Program-made: the position numbers and the translations under genes
Shown here: one piece after another, positions 1 through 9,199 of the stretch
Layout of the letters: each line of letters begins with the position of its first letter
How positions within the stretch are numbered: the stretch's first letter is position 1
Assembly: GCF_044759095.2 (NCBI RefSeq)
Contig: NZ_JBIYSM020000022.1
Location: 4,540 to 68,539, forward strand
Source: JBIYSM02 sp044759095
GTDB lineage: Bacteria; Bacillota; Bacilli; Brevibacillales; Brevibacillaceae
DNA: 64,000 nucleotides
Direction: 5' to 3'
Notes under the pieces: generated by a model
The model's input: the letters and a program-made list of their open reading frames with translations, nothing else
What the model was told of the DNA's origin: nothing
Database searches by the model: none

Positions 1-227
1 CTATGACCCTGTTCCTTCACGAACTGGATGTAGCGGCGGTCGTGAACGAGCGCAATTTCATCGTCGCTGGCGAACCGGGGAGGGAGGATGCTCTGATCGG
101 CCAGCAATCCGTATTCTCTCATCAGATCATGGGCCAAGAGCAGGCGTCGCTGGTTAAACGGATGCCCGTCGTGAAAATGGTAGGATGTGTATTCCGGCGA
201 GTAGATCAGACGAGAGTTTTGACTCAC
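1..227 (-). CDS. acuC: AcuC-like acetoin utilization deacetylase (5' part only)
   Basis: Only the first 75 or so codons are present; the gene runs off the left edge. The GTG start at 227 overlaps the acuB stop as GTGA, so translation is coupled. The N-terminus reads SRLIYSPEYTSYHFHDGHPF, then an NQRR and a DDEIALVHDRRYIQFV stretch, which is the usual entry of the class I/II histone-deacetylase fold seen in AcuC. In B. subtilis AcuC is a zinc deacetylase that reactivates acetyl-CoA synthetase after AcuA acetylates it. The zinc ligands lie outside the window, so catalytic integrity cannot be judged. Confidence 0.85.
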   Translation of the reverse strand, partial: MSQNSRLIYSPEYTSYHFHDGHPFNQRRLLLAHDLMREYGLLADQSILPPRFASDDEIALVHDRRYIQFVKEQGH

Positions 228-868
228 GTGCGATTCCCTCCCTCCGCAGGTCCGATTACGGTAAATCCCCTTTCTACAAGCATGTGGGTAACATGCCGGG
301 GATCGATGGTCTGCACGCGGAACACAAGGTTCTTTTTCGACGGTTTGGCACCAGGAAAGACGACGACGCTGGTCACGTTCACTTTCGCTTCGCGGAGGAT
401 TTGACTCACCTCCGCCAGCATGCCTACCTTGTCGTCCACTTCCACTTCGATATGGGAACTCGGTTTGTTCACACCGAACAGTTCAATCAGGCTGTTAAAC
501 AGGTCCGACTCGGTGATAATTCCGACGAGCCGCTTTCCTTCGACGATCGGCAGCGACCCTACCTTGTAGTCGTAAATTTGCTTTGCCGCATCTTCAATAA
601 AATCCAGCGGGTGTGCAGTGATCACTTCTCGCGTCATGATTTCCGCCACACTTTTTTGCAAGACCTGATCATCGTCGTCGTGGGAGATCAGCGAGGAGGG
701 GAGCGCATCGCGAAGGTCTCGGTCGGATACGATCCCCACCAGTGCTCCGTTGTCCACCACAGGCAGGTGGCGTATGCGGTTGCCTCGAAGCTTCAGCAGT
801 GCTTCCCCAATGGTGGTGGAAGGCGTTACGGTTACGACGCGCTTGCGCATGATTTCTTCGATTCGCAT
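224..868 (-). CDS. acuB: AcuB, CBS-CBS-ACT protein of the acetoin utilization operon
   Basis: The 214-aa protein begins MRIEEIMRKRVVTV, followed by two CBS motifs (about residues 1-60 and 72-130; IRHLPVVDNGALVGIVSDRDLR and GSLPIVEGKRLVGIITESDLF type repeats) and a C-terminal ACT domain (about 139-214; HIEVEVDDKVGMLAEVSQIL). This architecture and length match AcuB. CBS pairs bind adenine nucleotides and ACT domains bind small ligands, so a sensory role is likely, but its exact biochemical job is not established. It is the middle gene of acuA-acuB-acuC, 20 bp after acuA and overlapping acuC by 4 nt. Confidence 0.93.
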   Translation of the reverse strand: MRIEEIMRKRVVTVTPSTTIGEALLKLRGNRIRHLPVVDNGALVGIVSDRDLRDALPSSLISHDDDDQVLQKSVAEIMTREVITAHPLDFIEDAAKQIYDYKVGSLPIVEGKRLVGIITESDLFNSLIELFGVNKPSSHIEVEVDDKVGMLAEVSQILREAKVNVTSVVVFPGAKPSKKNLVFRVQTIDPRHVTHMLVERGFTVIGPAEGGNRT

Positions 869-888
869 TTTGTGTCCTCCCTCGGTTT

Positions 889-1521
889 CTAATAGAAAAA
901 GCGATTTTGAAACCGCATGGCGTCAAAGGCAGCAACGCTTTCTGGCGGTACGCGCTTGCCGATGCGCGCCATCAGGCAGTTGGCGGGATGGGAGCATATC
1001 TCCGGATCGTCTGTAGCCATCCATACCATGCCGACACTGCCCATCACCTTTTCCATTACTTTGCGGTACTGCCAGACGTCCAGACCGGTTCCTTTCAAAT
1101 CCCAGTGCCAGTAATACTCGGTAGTAATGACGATGTAATCTTCCATCGCATCGTCAGCGAAGGATACCTGAAGCATCGCTTTCCCCACGCCGCCGGCCCG
1201 CGCCACATGACTTACCTCGATGGCCCCCAGTTCCAGCAAATCAGGCAGCCTGGCTTGTGACCATCGCTCCATCGGGTCAGGATAGAGGAACGTGACGTAG
1301 CCGAGAACCAGATCTTCCTCACGCGCAACAATGATTCGGCCTTCCGGTAAAGCGGCAATCTCAACAAGTGCCTGATGCTGCTCAGCGGGCACTCGAAACG
1401 CCTTGAGACCGTCGTCAAACCGCATGTCGGCCAACTGGTCGGCGGTTATGGGCCCTTCGATGACCAGCTGTTTGCCGTTTACCGTCATTTCAAGTGAGTG
1501 ATGCCGTTTTACGTGAATCAT
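889..1521 (-). CDS. acuA: AcuA, GNAT protein acetyltransferase
   Basis: A 210-aa product starting MIHVKRHHSLEM. The start at 1521 is chosen because AAAGGAGGTG lies about 10 nt upstream; longer reading frames would run back through the terminator of the preceding penicillin-binding protein gene. The central part (REEDLVLGYVTFLYPD, then ELGAIEVSHVARAGGVGKAML) carries the acetyl-CoA binding pattern of the GNAT fold. In B. subtilis AcuA acetylates and inactivates acetyl-CoA synthetase AcsA. Unlike B. subtilis, no acsA lies next to it here; a penicillin-binding protein gene fills that place. Confidence 0.93.
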   Translation of the reverse strand: MIHVKRHHSLEMTVNGKQLVIEGPITADQLADMRFDDGLKAFRVPAEQHQALVEIAALPEGRIIVAREEDLVLGYVTFLYPDPMERWSQARLPDLLELGAIEVSHVARAGGVGKAMLQVSFADDAMEDYIVITTEYYWHWDLKGTGLDVWQYRKVMEKVMGSVGMVWMATDDPEICSHPANCLMARIGKRVPPESVAAFDAMRFQNRFFY

Positions 1522-1559
1522 CCGCTGCCGTACACCTCCTTTGTCATGGGGCATTCCTA

Positions 1560-1589
1560 TAAAAAGAGAGATGGCCGAAACCATCTCTT
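1560..1589 (-). terminator. Rho-independent terminator after the class A PBP gene
   Basis: Reading the minus strand, GAGATGG-TTTCGG-CCATCTC is followed by TCTTTTTAT. The hairpin sits 6 bp past the PBP stop codon and separates that gene from acuA. Confidence 0.85.
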
Positions 1590-1594
1590 CCAGC

Positions 1595-4500
1595 TTATTG
1601 CGCTTTGTCACCGGATACGTTGCTTGAATGTGACGATTCGCCGTAACTGTTCAAAGCCGTAATGTAATACCAGCCGCCTGCCTCTTTGGTTTTGTGCACA
1701 AAGCTGTTGCCGGCAACCGTGTCAAGCAGCAGGAATCCGTTGACCGGATCACGACTGAAGTATACGTTGTAGGCAATGACCTGTTCATTCGCAGGGTTTC
1801 CTTTCCACTTCAGCTTCAAACCGCCCTGTACCTTATGGATCTCCAATCCTTGCGGAGCAGAGGGCACTGCGGTTGTCGGCTGAGTGGGGCCAGAGGAGTC
1901 GTTTCCTCCGTCCGGTGCAGGCGGTTCTTGTGTCGTGCCGTCCGGCTGATCCTGATTTTCGCTTGATTCCGGTGGATCAGGCAGCTGCCACGTTCCGGAA
2001 GAAGCACCGACGGATGCCGCGGCAGACGGTTGTGATTCCTGACCGGTAATGTCCACCGAGGTGACGTAGTACCCGTATTCACCGGACCTGGCGCTGGCGT
2101 CCGCATACGTCAGCACGCTCGGGTCTTTTACCGTGGCGATGTGAACGAACCCGTTGTTTGCGTCTGCCCGGTAGATGCGATAGCCTAGCAAATCTGCTTC
2201 TCCGCCTGACTTCCAGCTGATGGTAATCTGACTGCCGGTGCGGACGGCGGTGACTCCGCTCGGCGCAATCGGGGCTCCTTGTACTTCCGTGCGCGGATCT
2301 TCCTTGTCCGGCAGGCGCTGCTCCCAGTCTAGAGGGCGAGTAGCCGCTTTCTCGTTCTTCTCCAAAATTTGCTCTTTTGTCAACAGAAGAGGTTCCGGCG
2401 ATCGGAAGAAGATACCTTCTGTGACGAAGTCGTCCGGAGTGCCTTCCTTGGCCAGATAACGTTCCTCGTTGTATACGACCACGCGGGCTTTTTGATGCGA
2501 GTCGTCCGTTTTCGTCGGAACGAACTGAAGGTTGAACAAATCCGTAATCAAGTGGCCCGTTTCCTTGGACAATTCGCTTGGCAAGAGGCCGGACTTGCTG
2601 TCGACAGTGGCGGTGACGATGCCGGCCGGCTTGCGGAACGAAGCGTTTGGCGGGGACAGGTCAGGATGGTTCTCGATGATCTGCTTGATCACTTTGCCCC
2701 AGACGGCCATTGGCACGTATTTATCCCGTTCCGGAAGCGGATAGGGTTCATCGTAGCCGATCCAGACACCGAGGGAAAGTTCCGGTGTATATCCCACGAA
2801 CCATAGGTCGTTGCTGTTGTTGGTTGTACCGGTCTTGCCGGCCACATCGACATGGCGGGGCACGAATCGGCGCACGTGCGTACCGGTACCCGAATTGACC
2901 ACTGTGCGCATCAAGTCCGTAATCAGATAAGCGGTTTGCTCACTGTACACCTGTACCGGCTGTCCCTGGTGCTGATAGATGACTTGACCTTCGCTGTTTT
3001 CAATCCGTTCAATCAAGTACGCGTCGACGAACGATCCATTGTTGGCAAAAGTGGCATAGGCATTGGTGATCTCTTCGACGGTCAGGCCGTAGGTTAGGCC
3101 GCCGATCACACCCGTTGCCGCGTAGTTGTCGCTTTCAACCAGCGTAGTGACGCCCATTTTTTTCACGTATTCCAGCGCCGTCGGAATTCCAACCTTCATG
3201 TAGGTCTTGATCGCCGGGATGTTCCACGACATTCGCAGCGCTTCGCGGGTGCTCATCACTCCCTGGAACTTGTTGTTCCAGTTGAGCGGGAGGTGGGATC
3301 CCTTTTCGCCGTCCGCCAGGAGCAGCGGCGCGTCGTCAATCGGAGTAGCCGGCTGTAAATAACCCAGCTCGAAGGCCGGCGCGTAGGCGGCGAGCGGTTT
3401 CATCGCAGAACCCGGTTGACGCGGGACGGTGGTATGGTTCGTCTGCTCGATGTTGAAGTCACGGCCGCCGATGATGCCCAGGATCGCACCTGTTTTGTTG
3501 TGAATCAGGGTGGCACCCACTTCTTCCAGAGCGTTTTCAATTTTTTCCGTCTTGCCGTTGGAACGGCGGATCGTATACGTCGCGTTTTTGCCGAAGTTTT
3601 TCGGGTCGGCCGCGATGTCCTGCATGAGCTTGTGGACGTCCTTGTTGATGGTCGTGTACACCTTGTACCCGTTCAGCAGGATTTCCCGCCGTTTTTCTTC
3701 GACCAGTTGACGGTACTCGTTGCGCCCGATGGTGGACTTGTCAGTTCCCTTTTGGGCCAGATCCTGATCGACCAGCGCCCGGGCGGCTCGTTCCTCAATC
3801 TCCATCATCAGGAAAGGCACTTCCGAGTAGGCCTGGCGGGAAGGTTTGGCCAGATTGGCTTTCAGGTCGGCGTTCAGCGCATCGTCATACTGCTTCTGAG
3901 TGATGTAGCCGTTCTCCAGCATCCGGTCGAGCACCATCTTTTGCCGTTCTTTTCCGCGGCGGTACCCCTCGCTGCTAAACGGCGAGTAAGCTCCCGGGTT
4001 CTGCACCATACCGGCGAGATAGGAGGCTTCGGGAAGGTTCAACTCTTTTACGTCCTTGTTGAAAATGCCCTTCGCGGCAGCCTGCACGCCGTAGATGTTG
4101 GAGCCGTTCGCGTTTTTGCCCAGGTAAATCTCATTCATGTAAGCTTCGAGAATCTGATCCTTGGAAAACATGCGCTCAATCCGCAGTGCGTTGAAGATCT
4201 CCTTTGCCTTGCGGGCGTGGCTTACTTCCGGGGACAGAATGGTGTTCTTGATCAACTGCTGGGTGAGCGTGCTTCCCCCGGTAACCACGGGCTGATTGGT
4301 GAAGTCTTGATAAGCCCCGCGGAGCGTCGACTGGAACGATACCCCGTTGTGCTGATAAAAGTTTCTATCTTCGGTTGCGATTATGGCATTGATCAAATAG
4401 GGCGAAACGTCTGCCTTTTTCACCAATCGGCGGTCTCCCTCTTCCGCGCGAAGCGACCCGATGAGTGAGCCGTCGTTGTAATAGGCGAAACCGGTGAGAT

Positions 4501-4717
4501 AATTCGTGAAGATTTTTTTGTGAATCTCTTCATAGGTGCGCACAGGCTCGTCCTTCACCAAGGCGGCAACGTATCCGGTCACGGCGCCCCCCGCAAGAGC
4601 GGCTCCCATAAAACCGAGCAGCAGCAGCAGCTGGATGACGATCCAGACCGTGCGCCTTCTGCTGCGGCGGCGTTTTCGCTTGGACGAATCCGAGGATGGT
4701 GAATGGTTGTTCTGCAT
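1595..4717 (-). CDS. Class A penicillin-binding protein (PBP1A type) with two fibronectin III domains
   Basis: A 1040-aa bifunctional peptidoglycan synthase. A basic cytoplasmic N-terminus (KRKRRRSRRR) precedes one membrane anchor at about 25-50. The glycosyltransferase family 51 domain has its catalytic Glu at about 116 in ATEDRNFYQH, followed by VTGGSTLTQQLIKN. The transpeptidase domain shows SAMK (Ser about 437), SWN (about 496) and KTGT (about 628), so both activities look intact. Two FN3 domains (roughly 840-925 and 965-1040) are joined by a Pro/Ser/Glu/Asp-rich linker. PonA of B. subtilis carries similar C-terminal FN3 material; a pair is longer than usual. It is monocistronic, with its own terminator. 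Confidence 0.93.
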   Translation of the reverse strand: MQNNHSPSSDSSKRKRRRSRRRTVWIVIQLLLLLGFMGAALAGGAVTGYVAALVKDEPVRTYEEIHKKIFTNYLTGFAYYNDGSLIGSLRAEEGDRRLVKKADVSPYLINAIIATEDRNFYQHNGVSFQSTLRGAYQDFTNQPVVTGGSTLTQQLIKNTILSPEVSHARKAKEIFNALRIERMFSKDQILEAYMNEIYLGKNANGSNIYGVQAAAKGIFNKDVKELNLPEASYLAGMVQNPGAYSPFSSEGYRRGKERQKMVLDRMLENGYITQKQYDDALNADLKANLAKPSRQAYSEVPFLMMEIEERAARALVDQDLAQKGTDKSTIGRNEYRQLVEEKRREILLNGYKVYTTINKDVHKLMQDIAADPKNFGKNATYTIRRSNGKTEKIENALEEVGATLIHNKTGAILGIIGGRDFNIEQTNHTTVPRQPGSAMKPLAAYAPAFELGYLQPATPIDDAPLLLADGEKGSHLPLNWNNKFQGVMSTREALRMSWNIPAIKTYMKVGIPTALEYVKKMGVTTLVESDNYAATGVIGGLTYGLTVEEITNAYATFANNGSFVDAYLIERIENSEGQVIYQHQGQPVQVYSEQTAYLITDLMRTVVNSGTGTHVRRFVPRHVDVAGKTGTTNNSNDLWFVGYTPELSLGVWIGYDEPYPLPERDKYVPMAVWGKVIKQIIENHPDLSPPNASFRKPAGIVTATVDSKSGLLPSELSKETGHLITDLFNLQFVPTKTDDSHQKARVVVYNEERYLAKEGTPDDFVTEGIFFRSPEPLLLTKEQILEKNEKAATRPLDWEQRLPDKEDPRTEVQGAPIAPSGVTAVRTGSQITISWKSGGEADLLGYRIYRADANNGFVHIATVKDPSVLTYADASARSGEYGYYVTSVDITGQESQPSAAASVGASSGTWQLPDPPESSENQDQPDGTTQEPPAPDGGNDSSGPTQPTTAVPSAPQGLEIHKVQGGLKLKWKGNPANEQVIAYNVYFSRDPVNGFLLLDTVAGNSFVHKTKEAGGWYYITALNSYGESSHSSNVSGDKAQ

Positions 4718-4981
4718 ATATGTAACGACCCCCTAAGCTAACCCTAATTATACCATAGGAGGAACGGAGAGGATAGAAGAAGCGGCGTTGACAGGAGTTG
4801 CGCATTATGTGAAAATAGATGCAGGTTTTTTCAATACGCAAAAATGGGCATTGAACGGCGACAGTAGCGAGTGAGAAGCGGAAAAGTGATGTTTAAAAAG
4901 GAGGAAAAACAGAGCGGAGCAGTTCGAGGCGCGGAAGGTGCGAGAAGCGGAGCGTAGGTAAGTCTACGCGAGCATCGGAGC

Positions 4982-5222
4982 GCCGACGCAACGAAGAAAT
5001 GCGACAGTCATGTTTCCCGGACTTTTTAAACTGCCTCCAGAGAGCTGGTGGACGGTGCGAACCAGCCCCTTGCACATCGTGAAGTACACGTCGGGAGCCT
5101 GTCGGCGCAGCCGAACGGACCAGGCCGTTATCCTGTTTGAGGCGGAAAAGGCGCTTCCATGTCTTTTCAACTAGGGTGGTACCGCGAGTCCAATCTCGTC
5201 CCTAACAGAGGGGCGGGATTTT
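4982..5222 (+). promoter_or_regulatory. T-box riboswitch leader of tyrS (tyrosine specifier)
   Basis: All landmarks of a tRNA-sensing T-box are visible. The AG-bulge/distal-loop region GAGAGCTGGTGGACGGTGCG is at 5040-5059. The specifier loop GAAG-TAC-ACG has the UAC tyrosine codon at 5085-5087. The T-box sequence AGGGTGGTACCGCG is at 5173-5186, and the terminator (ATCTCGTCCCT / AGGGGCGGGAT followed by T7) is at about 5191-5226. CCGACG near 4982 can pair with CGTCGG at 5089-5094 to close stem I. Uncharged tRNA-Tyr should stabilise the antiterminator and allow tyrS transcription. The region 4740-4980 upstream has no gene; part of it looks like an intergenic repeat. Confidence 0.92.
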
Positions 5223-5254
5223 TTTATTTTGCAGCGAAAAAAGGAGCTGAAGTC

Positions 5255-6535
5255 ATGAGCACGGAACAAACAGCAGAAAAGTTCGAGTTAACCGAACAGC
5301 AAAAGCAGGAAGTGGAACGCCAGCTGGCGATCATTCGCCGCGGCGCGGTGGAAATCATTCCGGAAGAGGAACTGCGCCGCAAGCTTGAACGGTTTGTCGT
5401 GACCGGCCAACCGCTCAAGGTGAAGCTTGGCTTGGACCCGTCCGCACCAGACATTCACGTGGGACATACGGTGGTACTGCAAAAACTGCGTCAGTTCCAG
5501 GAACTGGGGCACACGATTCAACTGGTGATCGGTGACTTTACCGGACGCATCGGAGACCCCACCGGCAAATCGGAGACGCGGAAACAGCTGACCGAGGAGC
5601 AGGTGAAGCAAAATGCGCAGAGCTACGTGGAGCAGTTCGGCAAGGTGCTGGATGCAACCAAAATGGTCGTGAACTACAACTCTACCTGGCTGGTTCCGAT
5701 GACGTTTGCCGATGTCGTGGGACTTGCTGCCAAGACAACCGTCGCCCGAATGCTGGAGCGCGACGATTTCGAGAAGCGTTATAACGGCGGACAGCCCATC
5801 TCCCTTCACGAATTTTTCTATCCGCTGATGCAGGGCTACGATTCCGTGGCGCTGGAAAGCGATGTGGAGCTGGGCGGAACCGATCAGAAATTTAATCTGC
5901 TGATGGGACGCAACCTGCAAAAGGAATACGGCCAGGAGCAGCAGGTGATTCTCACGATGCCGCTTCTGGAGGGTCTGGACGGCGTGCAGAAGATGTCCAA
6001 GAGCCTCGGCAACTACATTGGCGTCAATGAGCCGCCAAACGAGATCTACGGCAAAGCGATGTCCGTTCCGGACGAGCTGATGCTGCGCTACTACGAACTG
6101 GCCACCGACATTTCCCTGGAAGAGCTGGAGGCGCTTCGCACAGGGCTGGCGGACGGATCCGTTCATCCGCGCGACGCCAAGATGAATCTGGCAAAGACAT
6201 TTGTCCGCATGTACCACGGCGAGCAGGCGGCGGAAGAGGCGGAAACCTACTTTAAGACAGTTTTCCAAAAGCGTGCTCTGCCGACCGACATCCCGGTAGC
6301 TGAGGTGGACAAGGCAGCCTATGAAAACGGCGAAGCCAACATCGTCAACCTCGTCTACGATCTGAAACTGGCTGAGTCCAAAGGGGAAGCCCGCCGCATG
6401 GTTCAGCAGGGAGCCGTAAAGGTAAACGAAGAGAAAATCGATGACATCAATCAATCGGTAGCCCTGCAGGATGACATGGTCGTTCAGGTGGGCAAGCGCA
6501 AGTTCGCCAAAGTGAAGCTGGTATCAAGAATATAG
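5255..6535 (+). CDS. tyrS: Tyrosyl-tRNA synthetase (TyrZ-like, KMSKS type)
   Basis: A 426-aa class I synthetase. The ATG at 5255 follows AAGGAG by 8 nt; an upstream in-frame ATG at 5159 lies within the T-box and is not used. HVGH (about 68-71) and KMSKS (about 246-250) form the ATP-binding signature, and an S4 RNA-binding domain ends the protein (about 355-420). The intact KMSKS rather than KFGKT, together with GDFTGRIGDPTGKS, resembles the second tyrosyl-tRNA synthetase clade (B. subtilis TyrZ) more than the TyrS clade. It charges tRNA-Tyr in the cytoplasm and is controlled by the T-box upstream. Confidence 0.95.
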   Translation: MSTEQTAEKFELTEQQKQEVERQLAIIRRGAVEIIPEEELRRKLERFVVTGQPLKVKLGLDPSAPDIHVGHTVVLQKLRQFQELGHTIQLVIGDFTGRIGDPTGKSETRKQLTEEQVKQNAQSYVEQFGKVLDATKMVVNYNSTWLVPMTFADVVGLAAKTTVARMLERDDFEKRYNGGQPISLHEFFYPLMQGYDSVALESDVELGGTDQKFNLLMGRNLQKEYGQEQQVILTMPLLEGLDGVQKMSKSLGNYIGVNEPPNEIYGKAMSVPDELMLRYYELATDISLEELEALRTGLADGSVHPRDAKMNLAKTFVRMYHGEQAAEEAETYFKTVFQKRALPTDIPVAEVDKAAYENGEANIVNLVYDLKLAESKGEARRMVQQGAVKVNEEKIDDINQSVALQDDMVVQVGKRKFAKVKLVSRI

Positions 6536-6562
6536 CGGTCCGTCCGCCATTTTTGGTACGGT

Positions 6563-6667
6563 GGAAAGTGTTCGGGGCCCCGCCCGGCGCAGCAAGGGAC
6601 CCCACTCGGCACAGCGATAGCTAACGCCGAGTGGGTCGAGGATAGCTTCTGCCGGGTGGGTTTTCTT
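6563..6667 (+). repeat. Dispersed GTTCGGGGCCCC hairpin repeat, copy R1 (nested form)
   Basis: The core GTGTTCGGGGCCCCGCCCGGC is followed by an inner hairpin (CCCCACTCGGC / GCCGAGTGGGT with loop containing AGCGATAGCTAA) inside an outer arm closing with GCCGGGTGGGTTTTCTT. It lies 28 bp after tyrS and may serve as its terminator. Related copies are at 22473, 25320, 36074 and 47929, with a degenerate one at 33608. The rest of the 312-bp gap up to 6847 is AT-rich and shows no gene. Confidence 0.8.
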
Positions 6668-6847
6668 GCGCATTGTTGCCATTGACGAGAACTCCGCAGC
6701 GAAAACCTACGCCTTTGATACAATCAATCTCCGATCCCGATTCCCAGCAGGTGGTCGATTCCAAAGCGATGTTTTTGGAAAAATATCAAATATAATCATA
6801 ATCATCGAAAAATAACAAAAAATAACAAAAAATAAAGGGGGATTCCA

Positions 6848-8269
6848 ATGACATCCATCCGGCCCATTCCGCTTTTTAAGGCAATCATTCCCTTATGTAT
6901 TCTTATCGCAGCCGCAGCCTTTTCCATCCTCAAATGGAAGGCGGGGATGTTTGTCCCGCTGACGGCAGGGATTATCGCGACCGCTCTGTTGGGGATTCAT
7001 TTGGGCTACAAGTGGTCTGATCTTGAACGGTTTTTATGCGACGGTGTATCCAGAGCGCTGGTGGTGGTCTTCATGCTTCTGCTCGTCGGTACCATTATCG
7101 GTACCTGGATTTTGAGCGGTGTGATTCCAACGCTGATTTACTACGGATTGGCGTTCATTAGCCCGGATGTTTTTGTTCCCACTGTCGCTTTCACCACCGG
7201 CATTTTGTCTATCGCCACCGGTAGTTCATTTACATCAATCGCAACTGTTGGACTTGCTTTTATGGCGGTTGGTCAGGGGATGGGTTTTTCCCCCGCCTTG
7301 GTGGCCGGGGCCGTCATCTCGGGAGCGTTCCTGGGAGACAAACTTTCCCCGCTGTCCGACACCACAAACGTGGCGCCAGCGATGGTTGACACCGATCTCT
7401 TCAGCCATGTTCGACACATGATGTGGGATACCATTCCGGCGTTTGTGCTTTCGCTTCTTCTGTATTGGTTCCTGGGCATGCAGTATTCTGGGACGGCAGG
7501 CAATCTGGAACAAGTGGAAGGAATGATGAGTGCGCTAGAGAAAACGTTTACCATTCACCCTCTTTTGTTGCTGCTTCCCGCCCTCACCATCTTCATCATT
7601 GTGAAGCGATTGCCAGCGATTCCTTCTCTCCTGCTGGTGACGGTGCTCGGCGGTGTGATTGCCATGCTCGTACAGGGAAGCTCGTTCACTCAAGTAGTAC
7701 AGTCCATGACCAACGGGTACAGCGGTGAATCAGGTGTGAAAGAACTTGATTCCATCCTGAACAAGGGCGGAATGAAGGCGATGTTTGAAACGATTGCGTT
7801 GGTCATCCTGGCAACGGCGCTTGGCGGTATCCTGGAAGGGACAGGCGTGTTTAAAGCGGTTTTGGAATCGTTTATCCAAAAAGTTCGCTCGACAGGCTCG
7901 CTAATCTTGTCCACGGTGATTTCCACTCTTGTAGTCGGGTTCGCCAGCGGGGCTCAGTTTCTTGCCATCATTCTGCCTGCACGTGCGTTTGCCAAAACGT
8001 ACAAGGAGCGTGGTCTGGATACGAAAAACTTGTCCCGCTGCGTGGAGGCCGCCGGTACCGTGGGGATCAACCTGGTTCCCTGGAGCGTGCCTGCGTTCTT
8101 TGCCGCTAAGATTTTGGGGGTAAGTCCGACCGAATTTATCCCGTTTGTTTTCTTCGCCTTTCTGGTTCCTTTGATCAACGTGATCTACGGCTTTACCGGC
8201 TTCACAATAGCAAAAAAGAATTATCCGGAAACGATCCAATCTTCTCCCCAGACTACACAAGCGACGTAG
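6848..8269 (+). CDS. nhaC: NhaC family Na+/H+ antiporter
   Basis: A 473-aa, strongly hydrophobic protein with about 11-12 membrane segments. The family shows in MLLLVGTIIGTWILSGVIPTLIYYG, the TGSSFTSIATVGLAFM segment and GAFLGDKLSPLSDTTNVAPAM, all typical of NhaC/MleN-type carriers, including the loop region near the presumed ion pathway. It exchanges Na+ for H+ at the cytoplasmic membrane; some relatives use malate/lactate together with these ions, so the substrate is not certain. The ATG follows AAAGGGGGATTCC. The next gene begins 27 bp downstream, suggesting one transcript. Confidence 0.9.
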   Translation: MTSIRPIPLFKAIIPLCILIAAAAFSILKWKAGMFVPLTAGIIATALLGIHLGYKWSDLERFLCDGVSRALVVVFMLLLVGTIIGTWILSGVIPTLIYYGLAFISPDVFVPTVAFTTGILSIATGSSFTSIATVGLAFMAVGQGMGFSPALVAGAVISGAFLGDKLSPLSDTTNVAPAMVDTDLFSHVRHMMWDTIPAFVLSLLLYWFLGMQYSGTAGNLEQVEGMMSALEKTFTIHPLLLLLPALTIFIIVKRLPAIPSLLLVTVLGGVIAMLVQGSSFTQVVQSMTNGYSGESGVKELDSILNKGGMKAMFETIALVILATALGGILEGTGVFKAVLESFIQKVRSTGSLILSTVISTLVVGFASGAQFLAIILPARAFAKTYKERGLDTKNLSRCVEAAGTVGINLVPWSVPAFFAAKILGVSPTEFIPFVFFAFLVPLINVIYGFTGFTIAKKNYPETIQSSPQTTQAT

Positions 8270-8296
8270 GGGATGCCTATTAGGAGGGAGACAACG

Positions 8297-9172
8297 TTGG
8301 AAACTTCTCAAGTGATCGCAAAAGTAGTAGGAACTGCTCAAGATGCGGGAATTCCCCATGTCCATTGTCGCTGTCAGTACTGCTCATTGGCTCGGGAGCG
8401 GCGAGAGTATCAACGGTATGCCGCTTCGCTTGCCATCCTTTTACCCGAGCAGCAGCGTTGGCATCTGATCGATGCAACACCTGACTTTTGTGAGCAGCTG
8501 GAATGGGTGAAAACAGATTATCCTGGTATGGGGCTTATGAGCAGTGTTTTGTTAACTCACGCGCACATCGGTCATTACACCGGTTTGATGTACTTGGGGC
8601 GTGAAGCGATCTCGACACGCGAACTGCCGGTTTATGCAGGTCCGCAAATGGCGGGCACGCTAAGAAGCCATGTTCCATGGAAACAGTTGGTGGAACTGCA
8701 AAACATCACGATTCATCCAATCTCAGCAAGGCAGCCGTTTGTGTTGGATCAAAACGTAACCGTTACGCCCCTGGAAGTACCCCATCGCAACGAATATTCG
8801 GAAACGTTTTGCTTTATCCTTGAGGGACCCCATAAAAAACTGCTTTATATCCCGGACATTGACCGCTGGGAACAATGGGAAATAGACCTGGCAGAGATTG
8901 CGTCCACTGTCGACTACTGTTTATTGGATGGCACATTTTATTCGGAAGCGGAACTGGAAGCGAGGGGCAGGAGTTACAGTGAGGTTCCGCACCCGCTGCT
9001 CACCCAGACGATGAACCTGCTCCAGGAGGTTGTAAATCGGGGGGAAACCTCCGTCTATTTCACTCATTTCAACCATACGAATCCGGTGATTGATCGTCAC
9101 AATCCATTCAGAAAGGCAGTCCTGGACAGCGGTTTTCTCCTGGCAGATGAAGGGATCGAGTTTGTTTTGTAA
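8297..9172 (+). CDS. PqqB-like metallo-beta-lactamase-fold hydrolase
   Basis: About 291 aa. The TTG at 8297 is preferred over the ATG at 8273 because AGGAGGG lies 8 nt before it. The opening KVVGTAQDAGIPH with CRCQYC matches the PqqB subgroup of the metallo-beta-lactamase fold. The metal motif reads THAHIGHYTGL: the three His of HxHxDH remain but Asp is Gly. Later ligand candidates are PHRNEYSETFCF, PDIDRW and YFTHFNHTNP. No other pqq genes are nearby, so a role in PQQ synthesis is unlikely; it may hydrolyse a small metabolite. It probably shares a transcript with nhaC. Confidence 0.8.
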   Translation: METSQVIAKVVGTAQDAGIPHVHCRCQYCSLARERREYQRYAASLAILLPEQQRWHLIDATPDFCEQLEWVKTDYPGMGLMSSVLLTHAHIGHYTGLMYLGREAISTRELPVYAGPQMAGTLRSHVPWKQLVELQNITIHPISARQPFVLDQNVTVTPLEVPHRNEYSETFCFILEGPHKKLLYIPDIDRWEQWEIDLAEIASTVDYCLLDGTFYSEAELEARGRSYSEVPHPLLTQTMNLLQEVVNRGETSVYFTHFNHTNPVIDRHNPFRKAVLDSGFLLADEGIEFVL

Positions 9173-9199
9173 CACTTGACAATGGAGGTGAAGGGACGG

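Noticed and set aside
5159..5254. Longer tyrS start at 5159
   Set aside because: It would lie inside the T-box antiterminator and terminator; the ATG at 5255 has a proper ribosome site.
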